DNA of 45,010 nt from Acidobacteriota bacterium (GTDB lineage Bacteria > Acidobacteriota > Thermoanaerobaculia > UBA5066). How positions within the stretch are numbered: position 1 is the stretch's first letter; each line of letters begins with the position of its first letter. The notes under the pieces are model-generated. The model searched no databases, was not told where the DNA came from, and saw only the letters and a program-made list of their open reading frames with translations. A program made the translations under genes and the position numbers. Where the stretch lies: contig JARXKK010000002.1 in the NCBI GenBank assembly GCA_030278895.1, forward strand, positions 36,512 to 81,521, given 5' to 3'. Of this stretch, positions 1-9,105 are shown piece after piece.

Positions 1-2
1 CG

Positions 3-1706
3 ATGTCCCGCGCGCGCTTCGCGGCCGCCCTCGCGGCTCTGGCCTTTATCGCCCTCGCGGGCGCCGAGCGGGCGCGTTTCGACCTCTGGACGACTTCGGA
101 CGAACCCGCACACCTCACCTCGGCGCGCGAGTGGCGCCACGGCCCGGGCATGGTCTCGAATTTCGAGCACCCCGTCCTGATGAAGCTCCTCGCCGGGACC
201 TTTCTCCCGCGCGAGAAGCCCGCGATGGAGATCGACGAGACGCGGGCGGGCCGCGCGCCCATGCCCTTCCTTTTCGCGTGCCTCGCCCTCGTGACGGGAC
301 TCCTGGGACGCGCGCTCGCCGGAAATGCCGCCGGCCTCGCCGCCGCGGCGCTCGTCGCGATCGAACCGACGCTGCGCGGCCACGGCACGCTCGTTCAGAG
401 CGACGTTCTCGTCACATTCTTCCTCGTCGCGGCAGCGCTCGCGCTGGAGTCAGCGGCACGCCGAGGAACTCGAACAATGCTGATCGCGAGCGGCGTTCTC
501 TATGGCTTCGCGATGGCGTCAAAATATTCGGCATTCCCCTTTCTCGCCGTTTTCGCCGTCGTCGCGATCGTCCGGCTTTCGGAAAGCACCAGCCGCCCTC
601 TTCACCTTCTAAGAAATTCTCTTCGGATCGTTCCTTCCGTGCTGGCATTTCTCGTGGGGCCGGCCCTCGTCACCCTCTTTCTCGTCCAATTCCTCGCGTT
701 CGCGGGCACGGGCGACGACGCATTCCGAGAGGGCCTCCGCGCCACGTTTCAGGGCCTGCCGCAGGAGCGTGCGGTGCTTGGCCTCGCGCGCACCTTCCCG
801 AAGTGGATCGCCGGATACGGCGCCGGACTGCTCTTCGTGCAGGGCGTTGCGGGCCCGGGGGAGCGTTTCAACTACTTCCTGGGTGAGATCTCCGGCAAGG
901 GACACGCGCTCTACTTCCCTGTCGCCCTCGGCATCAAGCTGACGACAGCGGCCGTCCTCGCGTTCCTCGCGGCACTCCTCGCCGCCGCCATCGGCCTCTT
1001 CCGCGGCGCCCGGCTTCGACGCCTCATCGTCGCCCGCGCATGGCTCCCGGCGGCGCTCGGTGGCGCGTATCTCGCCGCGGCCTGCTCCTCGAACGTGAAC
1101 ATCGGCGTACGGCATGCGCTGCCTGCCGTGCCGTTCCTCCTCGTCGCGGCAGCGGCCGCCGGCCGGACACTCCTGGCCCGGCGCCCCCGCGTGATGCGCG
1201 CGGCGCTCCTGGGCGTCGTCCTCCTCGCCGCCGGAGAGTCCGCCCTCCGCCTGGGACGCGAGATCTCGTTCGGCAACCTCCTCGCAGGAGGCCCCGCCGG
1301 TGTTCCCGCCGTCCTCTCCGACTCGAACGTGGATTGGGGCCAGGAGCAGGGACGGGTCTTCGCGCGCGTCCGGCGCGGGGACTTGGGGAGAGTGGGCATC
1401 GCGTCGCTCATCGTCGACGAGTCCGGCGCGCGAGCCGTCGGAATCGCAGGCCAGGTCATGACACCGGACGCACCGGTCGACACCGTCTTCTTCTCGCGTT
1501 TCCTATGGGACACGGCCGCCGCCATCGAGAAGAACACCGAATCCTGGCCGAAATTCGTGTGGCTCCGGGGCTGGCTGCCGCCCCTGCGCCACGGACTCGA
1601 GGCGCGCGCCGTCTCGGTCGAGCCCTTCGGCGACGCCCAGCTCCTGCTGCGTCTCCGCGCGCCCGCTACGGCTGCCCCGTCCTCATCGCCCGCACCCACG
1701 AGGTGA
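3..1706 (+). CDS. GT39/ArnT-like membrane glycosyltransferase (GT-C fold)
   Basis: Polytopic ORF with N-terminal DEPAHLTSAREW and FEHPVLMKL motifs typical of dolichyl-phosphate-mannose/PMT-like glycosyltransferases; many hydrophobic segments. Confidence 0.75.
   Translation: MSRARFAAALAALAFIALAGAERARFDLWTTSDEPAHLTSAREWRHGPGMVSNFEHPVLMKLLAGTFLPREKPAMEIDETRAGRAPMPFLFACLALVTGLLGRALAGNAAGLAAAALVAIEPTLRGHGTLVQSDVLVTFFLVAAALALESAARRGTRTMLIASGVLYGFAMASKYSAFPFLAVFAVVAIVRLSESTSRPLHLLRNSLRIVPSVLAFLVGPALVTLFLVQFLAFAGTGDDAFREGLRATFQGLPQERAVLGLARTFPKWIAGYGAGLLFVQGVAGPGERFNYFLGEISGKGHALYFPVALGIKLTTAAVLAFLAALLAAAIGLFRGARLRRLIVARAWLPAALGGAYLAAACSSNVNIGVRHALPAVPFLLVAAAAAGRTLLARRPRVMRAALLGVVLLAAGESALRLGREISFGNLLAGGPAGVPAVLSDSNVDWGQEQGRVFARVRRGDLGRVGIASLIVDESGARAVGIAGQVMTPDAPVDTVFFSRFLWDTAAAIEKNTESWPKFVWLRGWLPPLRHGLEARAVSVEPFGDAQLLLRLRAPATAAPSSSPAPTR
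597..626 (-). repeat. AT-rich intragenic repeat copy (TTCTTAGAA family)
   Basis: Minus strand CCGAAGAGAATTTCTTAGAAGGTGAAGAGG. Confidence 0.5.
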
Positions 1707-3642
1707 GTGTCCAGCCCCGGCGGCGCGCGGCATCCAGGCTTCGCGCGAAACCCTCGCGCTGAGGCTCGGGAATGCACGAGAAGTCGCCCGGGGGCTCCGC
1801 CATCGAACGCACGAAGAGGATCCACGGGTGGCAGGCAAGTGAGGTCGAAGACAAAGAAAGAGACGAGATTTGCTTAGAAAGTGAAGAGAGCCTTGCGGCG
1901 TCTCCCCGCGCCGAGAGGCGCTCGGCTTCGGCCACGAGCGCGGCCACGCGAGGGTCACTCGAAGAATCCGAGGCCCGGTCTTTCGTTTTCAGAATCTCTT
2001 CTCCGAGCGCCCGGACCCGCGCGTAGTCCTTCACGTCGATCGCGCGCACGGTCTGGTCCCGTGTCGCCTCATCCCAGGGATCGGGGAATTTCTCTTTTCC
2101 TTCAAAGAACTTTTCTCTTCCCCACCCGATGCGAACCGGCCGCAGCGCGAGGAGCAGCGCGGGAGCCGGTTCTCCGGGCAGGACGGGTCTGAAGGGAGGC
2201 TCGAGGCCAGGAAGCCCCCCGGAAGCAAGCGACTTCGCGACGTCGCCCCGCAATTTCATCCTGAGCAACGACGCGTGAACGCGGATCGGCGACCACTCGG
2301 GTGTCAGGGAGAGATGATGCGGCGCCGTGGCGCGCAGGATTCCATCCGCTCCGCGTTCGATCTCGTACTCCGTCCCCTTCGCTCTCGTTTCCAGGATCGG
2401 CTGCGGCGGCACGACGTCCGACAAAGCGTAGACGGCGGGAAACGGCACGAGGGCGCCGAGCAGGTTGACTCCGAAGCCGAGAACGAGACCGAACGCGCAC
2501 GCGACGCGGGCCGAGCGGCCGGACAACGAGCAGGCCAGGCCCGCGAGGAGCACGAACGGCGGAAGCGCGGGCAGGAGCAGCCGCGGTCCCCATCCGGCCT
2601 GACCGTCCCAGGCCCACCACGCGGAACACGCGACGAGCAGCGAGAGGCCCGAGACGCAGGACCCGAGAGCGAGCCGCGCGTCCCGCCGAACGAGAGCGAC
2701 GAAGCCCCATGGCGCGAGAAGAACGATCGGCGCGTACCAGAAGAGCCCCTTGTTCGGAAATACCGTGAGGCGGAGAAGACCGGAAAGGAACGGATAGGAA
2801 AATGTCTCTCCCGAATACCCACCGAAGAGTTTTCCGAATCGGGCGAATTCCAAGAGGCACCACAAAAGAAGAATTCCTGCGAATGAAAAGAGCAGCCGCC
2901 ACGGCAGCGCGTAGGACCCGAATGGCGGCCCCGCGCCGCGCCGGCTCCTGTCTCTTTTCCTACCTTCTAAGAAGTCTCTCTCTTCTCTCCTTCCGAACAG
3001 CACGCAAACGAGAAGCGGGGCGACCGCGATGAGCAACAACGTCTTCGTCAGAATCGCGAGGCCCGCGGCGACTCCCGCGACGACCTGCCAGCGCCGCGAG
3101 CCCGGAGCGCCCCGCAGCTCGACGACCGCGAGCAGAAGGAGTGCGAGACAACACGCCTGCAGCGGCTCGCCATAGTCGCTCGCCGCGTACCCCCAGAGCG
3201 GCGTCGCGAGGACGAGGCCCGCGCCGGAAGCCGCGGCCCAGGCCGGCGCCGCGCCGAGAAGGAGCAGCGCCCGGGTCGTGGCCCAGGCCGCGACGACGAG
3301 GCACGCGATCGGCACGAGGACGAAGACGGGAGCGGACGGGGCGGACGGAGCGGCCGCACGGATGAGGCGCGTCACGACCCCCGGAACCGCCTCGGCGAGA
3401 GAAAGGCCCATCCCGTAACGCGACACGGCATCGCCCCCGGCACGCCGCGGCGCATTGACGAAGTCGCGCGAGATGCCGATTTCGAAAAACCGCGAGACGG
3501 CAGCCGACGCCGAGAGCATCTCCTTCCCGTCGGGGATGAGGCCGAACGCGCGCGTGTCGACGGTCGCGAGGAGGACCGCGAGCACGAGGACCGCGGTCCA
3601 CAGGGCCGCGCGCGCCCCGGTCCGCCGTGCGACTTCGCTCAT
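1666..3642 (-). CDS. large GT-C-like integral membrane protein with soluble C-terminal region
   Basis: 658 aa, many TM segments; shares GGDAVS.YGMGL, PNKGLF and WWAWDG..GWGPR blocks with the 29545..31530 protein. Confidence 0.7.
   Translation of the reverse strand: MSEVARRTGARAALWTAVLVLAVLLATVDTRAFGLIPDGKEMLSASAAVSRFFEIGISRDFVNAPRRAGGDAVSRYGMGLSLAEAVPGVVTRLIRAAAPSAPSAPVFVLVPIACLVVAAWATTRALLLLGAAPAWAAASGAGLVLATPLWGYAASDYGEPLQACCLALLLLAVVELRGAPGSRRWQVVAGVAAGLAILTKTLLLIAVAPLLVCVLFGRREERDFLEGRKRDRSRRGAGPPFGSYALPWRLLFSFAGILLLWCLLEFARFGKLFGGYSGETFSYPFLSGLLRLTVFPNKGLFWYAPIVLLAPWGFVALVRRDARLALGSCVSGLSLLVACSAWWAWDGQAGWGPRLLLPALPPFVLLAGLACSLSGRSARVACAFGLVLGFGVNLLGALVPFPAVYALSDVVPPQPILETRAKGTEYEIERGADGILRATAPHHLSLTPEWSPIRVHASLLRMKLRGDVAKSLASGGLPGLEPPFRPVLPGEPAPALLLALRPVRIGWGREKFFEGKEKFPDPWDEATRDQTVRAIDVKDYARVRALGEEILKTKDRASDSSSDPRVAALVAEAERLSARGDAARLSSLSKQISSLSLSSTSLACHPWILFVRSMAEPPGDFSCIPEPQREGFARSLDAARRRGWTLTSWVRAMRTGQP
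1859..1889 (+). repeat. AT-rich intragenic repeat copy (TTCTTAGAA family)
   Basis: Plus strand ...GACGAGATTTGCTTAGAAAGTGAAGAGAG; the opposite orientation to the other full copies. Confidence 0.5.
2961..2990 (-). repeat. AT-rich intragenic repeat copy (TTCTTAGAA family)
   Basis: Minus strand GGAGAGAAGAGAGAGACTTCTTAGAAGGTA. Confidence 0.5.
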
Positions 3643-3666
3643 GCCCGGATTATGGGAGGTCGGGCC

Positions 3667-5532
3667 TCAAGCGGCTCGCGAGAAAGCGGCGAGCACGGAC
3701 CTGGTTTCGGCGCGGCCGGTTCGCCAGTACCGTCTCCAGCGCGGAATCGCGTCCGCGAGAACGAGGAGGACGGACACCATCATCACGGCGGTGAGCCCGG
3801 AGTTGAGCCAGCCCTTGAAGACCTCGGCCGGGCCGATCGCCTTCGTCATCGGCAGAAAGATGTCCCGGATCGACAGCGCGCCGCCCGCGAGCGTCGTCGT
3901 CCCGAGGAACGCCAGCGGCGCGATCGTGACCCACGCGTAGCGCGCGCGGCCCTCGTTCACGAGAACGCTCGTCGCGACCGTGAGCGCGACGACCGCGAGG
4001 AGCTGGTTCGCGACACCGAACATGGGCCAGAGGGACTGGATCGATCCCGTGAAGATGAAGAAACTCCAGCCGCCGACGATAAGGGCGGTCGCGAAGACGC
4101 TGCCGGGCAGCCAGTCCGGCCTGGCCATGCGCGGGACCGCGCGCCCGAGGAGCTCCTGCAGGAGGAACCGGCCGATGCGCGTCCCCGTGTCGATCGTCGT
4201 GAGGACGAAGAGCGCCTCGAACATGATGACGAAGTGGTAGAAGTAGCTCATGAAGCTCTTCGCGCCCGGCAGGTCGCCGAAGATCTGCGCGATTCCGACG
4301 GCGAGCGAAACGCCGCCGCCCGTGCGGCCCGCGAGGCGCGGCTCTCCCACGAGCACGGCCAGCTCCGACAGGCGGCCGCCGTCGAGGCTCATCTTCGCGG
4401 CGAGCGCCTGAAACGCCTGGGGCGAGAGGTTGATGCGGAAGTAGTCAACCGGGAACAGCGAGGACGCGGCGACGAGCGCCGTCACCCCGACGAGGCTCTC
4501 CATGAGCATCGCGCCGTACCCGATGGCCCGCGCGTGGCTCTCTTTGTCGAGCATCTTCGAGGTCGTGCCGGACGACACGAGCGCGTGGAAGCCCGAGATG
4601 GCTCCGCAGGCGATCGTGATGAAGACGAACGGAAACAGAGCGCCCGGCACGAGCGGACCTCCGCCGGATGCGAACACGCTGACGGCCGGGGCTTTCATTT
4701 CGGGACGGACGATGAAGACGGTCAGGACGATGAGCGCGATCGTCCCGACCTTCATGTAGCTCGACAGATAGTCGCGGGGGCAGAGGAGCATCCAGACCGG
4801 CAGGACCGACGCGAGAAAGCCGTACACCGCGATCGCCACCGTGAGCGACGTTTCCGAAAGCGTGAACACGTGCGCCATTCCCGCCCACGGATGGCCGGGG
4901 GCGAAGAGTCCGCCGAGGACGACGCACGCCATCAGAAGGGAAACGCCGAGCGCCGAGGCCTCGCCCACCCGGCCCGGGCGGATCCGGTACATGTAGAGGC
5001 CCATGAGGAGCGCGATCGGGATCGACGCCGCAATCGCGAACGTCCCCCACGCGCTCTCGGCGAGCGCCTTCACGACGATGAAGCCGAGAACCGCGAGAGC
5101 GACTACGACGATGAAGAGGATCGCGATCATCGCGATGACGCCGCTCGCGGGGCTGATCTCATCGCGCGCGATCTCCGCGAGGGAACGCCCGCCCCGGCGG
5201 ACCGAAGCGCCGAGGATGACGAAATCCTGAACGGCCCCCGCCAGGCAGACGCCGAACACGAGCCAGAGGAGGCCGGGCAGCCACCCGAACTGAGCCGCGA
5301 GAACGGGCCCGATGAGCGGACCAGCTCCCGAGATCGCCGCGAAGTGGTGCCCCCACAGGACCCACCGGTTTGTCGGGTGGAAGTTCTGGCCGTCGCGACG
5401 CGTGTGCGCGGGCGTGGGCCTCGCGTCGTCCAGGGCGACGACCTTCCGCGCGAGAAAGCCGCTGTAATAGCGGTAGAAGATCGCGTAAACACCCAGCGCG
5501 CCGAGGAGCAGCCAGAAGGCGTTGACCGTCAT
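3667..5532 (-). CDS. cstA: carbon starvation protein CstA family peptide/pyruvate transporter
   Basis: NRWVLWGHHFAAISGAGPLIGPVLAAQFGWLPG and SGTTSKMLDKE are CstA hallmarks; likely start ATG at 5532 (MTVNAFWLLLGAL) rather than 5712. Confidence 0.92.
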   Translation of the reverse strand: MTVNAFWLLLGALGVYAIFYRYYSGFLARKVVALDDARPTPAHTRRDGQNFHPTNRWVLWGHHFAAISGAGPLIGPVLAAQFGWLPGLLWLVFGVCLAGAVQDFVILGASVRRGGRSLAEIARDEISPASGVIAMIAILFIVVVALAVLGFIVVKALAESAWGTFAIAASIPIALLMGLYMYRIRPGRVGEASALGVSLLMACVVLGGLFAPGHPWAGMAHVFTLSETSLTVAIAVYGFLASVLPVWMLLCPRDYLSSYMKVGTIALIVLTVFIVRPEMKAPAVSVFASGGGPLVPGALFPFVFITIACGAISGFHALVSSGTTSKMLDKESHARAIGYGAMLMESLVGVTALVAASSLFPVDYFRINLSPQAFQALAAKMSLDGGRLSELAVLVGEPRLAGRTGGGVSLAVGIAQIFGDLPGAKSFMSYFYHFVIMFEALFVLTTIDTGTRIGRFLLQELLGRAVPRMARPDWLPGSVFATALIVGGWSFFIFTGSIQSLWPMFGVANQLLAVVALTVATSVLVNEGRARYAWVTIAPLAFLGTTTLAGGALSIRDIFLPMTKAIGPAEVFKGWLNSGLTAVMMVSVLLVLADAIPRWRRYWRTGRAETRSVLAAFSRAA

Positions 5533-5573
5533 CGCGCCCCGAGAATAGAACGCCAGCCAGCCCGGAGGGCTGC

Positions 5574-6206
5574 CTACTTCAAGCGCTCGAGGTCCCCTTC
5601 GATTCCGAGCGCGAGCGGCAGGCGAACCCGGGCGACCTTGTTCTCCATGACGAGCGTGTAGATCCCGGGTTCGAAACGTCCTTTCGGAGACTCGAAAAAG
5701 AGGTCGCCCCACGCAAGCGTTTCGTGGTTCACCGTGACGCGATCGAACACGATCTGTTCCCCCGGCACGGCGAAAAAGCCGAGCCTCTCCTCGCGCGTGC
5801 GGCCGGAAAAGTAACCCCCGAGCGGATCGCGCTGGACGCGCGCCTCATTGAGCATCCGGCGGAGGTCCGGAAGTCCCTGAGCCATCTTCTTCTGGCTGGG
5901 CAGGGGAACCCGCGTGCCGTCGGGCAGCATGAGCGACACGTCCTCGCGGAAGATCTCGACGGGCGTGTATCCCGCCGCGGACAGGCAGGTCTCGAGGAGG
6001 ATCCACCGGCTGTCGAGGTGCAGCTGCGCATGCTTGTAGCCCACGACGACCTGGAGCGTGTCGTCCCTGAATCGGACCACGGTGCGACCCAGCTTCTTCA
6101 CGTTCGCCGAATCGGGGTCGGCCGCCCGGATTCCGGCCGCGACGACGCAGGAAAGTGCGGCCAGAGCCCACCAGGCCGAAACGGGCCGGCGCGAGAGAAA
6201 ACTCAT
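5574..6206 (-). CDS. hypothetical exported protein
   Basis: Likely start at 6206 (MSFLSRRPVSAWWALAALSCVVAAGIRA, signal-peptide-like). Confidence 0.6.
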   Translation of the reverse strand: MSFLSRRPVSAWWALAALSCVVAAGIRAADPDSANVKKLGRTVVRFRDDTLQVVVGYKHAQLHLDSRWILLETCLSAAGYTPVEIFREDVSLMLPDGTRVPLPSQKKMAQGLPDLRRMLNEARVQRDPLGGYFSGRTREERLGFFAVPGEQIVFDRVTVNHETLAWGDLFFESPKGRFEPGIYTLVMENKVARVRLPLALGIEGDLERLK

Positions 6207-6312
6207 TAGCCCCTCCCTCCTCCTTCCTCCCTCTTGCATGGAGCATACCGTCGGGAAGACACCTTTTTCGGACGCCGCCTCGAGCCGTGCGGGGAGTAGG
6301 ATTGCTCTCGAC

Positions 6313-6759
6313 ATGCAAGGGGCCTCACTTGCCGGAGCCTGGAAGCTGCTCGTCTTCGAATTCCGCTCCGGGGGACAGGTCGTGTTTCCGTTCGGGACGA
6401 ACTACGCAGGCCTCTGTCTTTACGACACGACCGGCAACATGTCGATGCAGATCATGCGCGGGGATCGCCCTCGCTTCGGCGTCAACGACCAGCAGACCGG
6501 CACGCCGGACGAAGTCGCAGCCGCCTTTACCGGGTGTTACTCGTACTTCGGCACGTACGTGGTCGACGAAATCCACGGGGTCGTCGTCCACCACGTCTCG
6601 CAGTCCCTCTTCCCGAACTGGATCGGCACGGACCTCGTCCGCTTCTTCCGGATCTCCGGCGACCGCCTCATCGTGAGCGCGCCGACGGTTCAGGTGCGCG
6701 GCCATCTCATGGATGCGATGCTCGTCTGGGAACGCCTTCGCCCGGTCGAGGGAAGCTGA
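6313..6759 (+). CDS. lipocalin-like domain protein
   Basis: MQGASLAGAWKLLVFEFRSGGQV...YDTTGNMSMQIMR...FTGCYSYFGTYVVDE...HHVSQSLFPNWIG resembles the bacterial lipocalin-like family. Confidence 0.7.
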   Translation: MQGASLAGAWKLLVFEFRSGGQVVFPFGTNYAGLCLYDTTGNMSMQIMRGDRPRFGVNDQQTGTPDEVAAAFTGCYSYFGTYVVDEIHGVVVHHVSQSLFPNWIGTDLVRFFRISGDRLIVSAPTVQVRGHLMDAMLVWERLRPVEGS

Positions 6760-6762
6760 CGG

Positions 6763-8424
6763 ATGCAGCGGTTCGTTCTCCCCCGCCACGTCTCCCGGCG
6801 GCTGCCTCTCGCGCGCCGGACGGGTCCGTGTCCGGCCGGCGAAGAAATCCGCTTCACGGTCCTCTTGCACGCGAAGGACGTCCGTATGCTCCGCGACGCC
6901 GCCCGCGCCGTCGCGGACCCGAAGAGCGCCGTGTACGGGCGCCATCTCTCGCCCGACGAGGTGCGCGCCCTCGTCGCGCCCGGCTACCAGGATCTCGACG
7001 CCGTTCTTTCCTTCCTCCGCGATGCCGGGCTCACGGTGGACGGAGTCGCCGGCGCCCGCACCGCCGTCCAGGCCCACGGCCCGGCCGAAAAAGTGGCGCG
7101 CGCGTTCGACATCCCCCTCGGCGAGTACGAGCTGCCGCGGTCACTGTCACCGCTCCGCCGGCGGGCCATCGCGACCGAGCGGGATCCTTCCATACCGGCC
7201 TCTCTCGCGGCCGTGATCCGCGGTATCGCGGGGCTCAACACGCTCCCGGCGGCCCGCCGCTTCCCGCCGATCCTCGCACCGACACGCTCGAAGGTCCCCC
7301 GCCGAGGTCCCGCCGCGGCGCGCGGCCCGGCGGGCGGCTACACGCCGGAAGAAATCCGGGTGGCCTACGACCTTCCGGAGCCGGGCACGACAGGTGCCCG
7401 AGGCGAGCGCGTGGCGATCCTCGAGTTCGGGGGAGGCTTCTCGAGCCGCGACTTCGGGGCCTTTTGCCAGCACTACGGGCTTCCCGAGGGCGACGTGACC
7501 GATGTGTCCGTGTCCGGCGCAAGGAACGACTACCGCGGGAAGACGGGAGACGCCGACATCGAGGTCGCCCTCGACATGGACTGGGTGCGCGGCACCGCGC
7601 CCGACGCGGACCTCGACCTGTGGTGGGTGCCGAACATGGACGCCGGCTGGGTGGATTTCCTGAACGCACTCCTCGACGCGCCGGACGCGCGCCGCCCGTC
7701 GATCGTCTCGATCTCGTGGGGCATGCCCGAAGACGGTTTCTCGACGTCCCGCCGTTACGACCAGACCCGCCAGCTCTTCCTCTCCTGCGCGCTTCTCGGC
7801 ATCACGTTCGTCTGTGCCTCAGGCGACGCGGGAGCCGGCGACGTGCTCGAAGGCAGCGTCGCGTTCGACGGCCAGCGTCACGTGGACTTCCCGAGCGTCG
7901 TCCCGGAGGTCACCGCAGTCGGAGGCACGAAGCTGGTGCCGAGCGGCGGCTCCTTCGCCGAGACCGCCTGGAACGACGGCCCGGATCGCGGGGCGACGGG
8001 CGGCGGGTTTTCCCGGTTCGTCGCCGTGCCCGCATGGCAGAAGCCGGCCCTCGCGGGAATTCGCGGCGTGACGGGCCGCGGGATCCCCGACGTGGCGGCC
8101 GTCGCGTCACCCGACCCCGGACTCTCGGTCTTCGTGAGAAACAAGTGGACCGCCGCCGGCGGGACGAGCGTTGCCGCGCCGATCTGGGCCGGGATCCTCG
8201 CGCGCGTCAACGCCGCGCGCGTCGCGGCGGGTCGTCCGCGCCTCGGCGCCGCGAACGCCGCCCTCTACGCGGCGGCCCGGGGGGCCTCGCCTTTTCGGGA
8301 CGTCACACGGGGCGACAACTCCTATGCGGGCGTCGCGGGCTACCGGGCGGGAAAGGGCTGGGACCCCGTCACGGGTCTCGGCTCGGCCCGTGTGGGTTCT
8401 CTCGTGAAGAAGCTCCTCGGTTGA
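6763..8424 (+). CDS. S53 family (sedolisin/kumamolisin-like) serine-carboxyl peptidase with pro-domain
   Basis: Pro-domain (YGRHLSPDEVRALVAP), catalytic E/D in DIEVALDMDW, oxyanion D in FVCASGDAGAG, Ser in GGTSVAAPIWAGI, C-terminal Ca-site-like FRDVTRGDN/GWDPVTGLG. Confidence 0.93.
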   Translation: MQRFVLPRHVSRRLPLARRTGPCPAGEEIRFTVLLHAKDVRMLRDAARAVADPKSAVYGRHLSPDEVRALVAPGYQDLDAVLSFLRDAGLTVDGVAGARTAVQAHGPAEKVARAFDIPLGEYELPRSLSPLRRRAIATERDPSIPASLAAVIRGIAGLNTLPAARRFPPILAPTRSKVPRRGPAAARGPAGGYTPEEIRVAYDLPEPGTTGARGERVAILEFGGGFSSRDFGAFCQHYGLPEGDVTDVSVSGARNDYRGKTGDADIEVALDMDWVRGTAPDADLDLWWVPNMDAGWVDFLNALLDAPDARRPSIVSISWGMPEDGFSTSRRYDQTRQLFLSCALLGITFVCASGDAGAGDVLEGSVAFDGQRHVDFPSVVPEVTAVGGTKLVPSGGSFAETAWNDGPDRGATGGGFSRFVAVPAWQKPALAGIRGVTGRGIPDVAAVASPDPGLSVFVRNKWTAAGGTSVAAPIWAGILARVNAARVAAGRPRLGAANAALYAAARGASPFRDVTRGDNSYAGVAGYRAGKGWDPVTGLGSARVGSLVKKLLG

Positions 8425-8442
8425 CGTAAGGGAGAAGTCGCG

Positions 8443-9105
8443 ATGTTCATCGGCCACGCCGCCGTCGGGTTTGCCTCGAAAGCGGCCGCGCCCCGCGCAT
8501 CGCTCGGGGTCCTCCTCGCGGCGCCCTTCCTTCTCGACCTCCTCTGGCCGGTGTTCCTTCTGACGGGAGTGGAGAGCGCCAGCATCGAGCCCGGCAACAC
8601 GGCGTTCACGCCGATCGCCTTCGACAGCTACCCGTGGTCGCACAGCCTCCTCATGGCCCTCCTCTGGGGCGCGCTCTTCGGCTTTCTGGTTCACATGGTG
8701 TCGCGCAGCGTCACGGCGGGCGCCGTCGCGGCGCTCGGCGTCGTAAGCCACTGGATCTGCGACGCCGTCGTCCACCGTCCCGACCTTCCGCTGTCGCCCA
8801 ACGGGACGATCTTCGTCGGAATGGGGCTGTGGAACTCACGCGCCGGAACGCTCGCCGTCGAGCTGCCGCTCTTCGCGCTCGGCGTCTGGCTCTACCTGCG
8901 GACGACGAAACCGAAGGATGCGATCGGCCGATGGGCGCTCGCGGGGCTGATCGCGTTCTTCCTGCTCGCGTATGCCGGGGCGGCCTTCGGCCCGCCTCCG
9001 CCGAACATGACGGTCGTCGCGTGGTCGGGACTCGCCGGGCTGATCCTTATTCCATGGGCGGTGTGGGTCGACCGGCACCGGAACCTGGTGGACGAAGAGA
9101 CCTAG
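8443..9105 (+). CDS. integral membrane protein, metal-dependent hydrolase-like
   Basis: MFIGHAAVGFASK, YPWSHSLLMALLWG and VSHWICDAVVHRPDLPL; His/Asp residues in TM context. Confidence 0.6.
   Translation: MFIGHAAVGFASKAAAPRASLGVLLAAPFLLDLLWPVFLLTGVESASIEPGNTAFTPIAFDSYPWSHSLLMALLWGALFGFLVHMVSRSVTAGAVAALGVVSHWICDAVVHRPDLPLSPNGTIFVGMGLWNSRAGTLAVELPLFALGVWLYLRTTKPKDAIGRWALAGLIAFFLLAYAGAAFGPPPPNMTVVAWSGLAGLILIPWAVWVDRHRNLVDEET

Noticed and set aside
3652-5661. 669-aa + strand ORF opposite cstA
   Set aside because: Antisense GC artefact (ERDRE-rich); CstA motifs on the minus strand explain the region.
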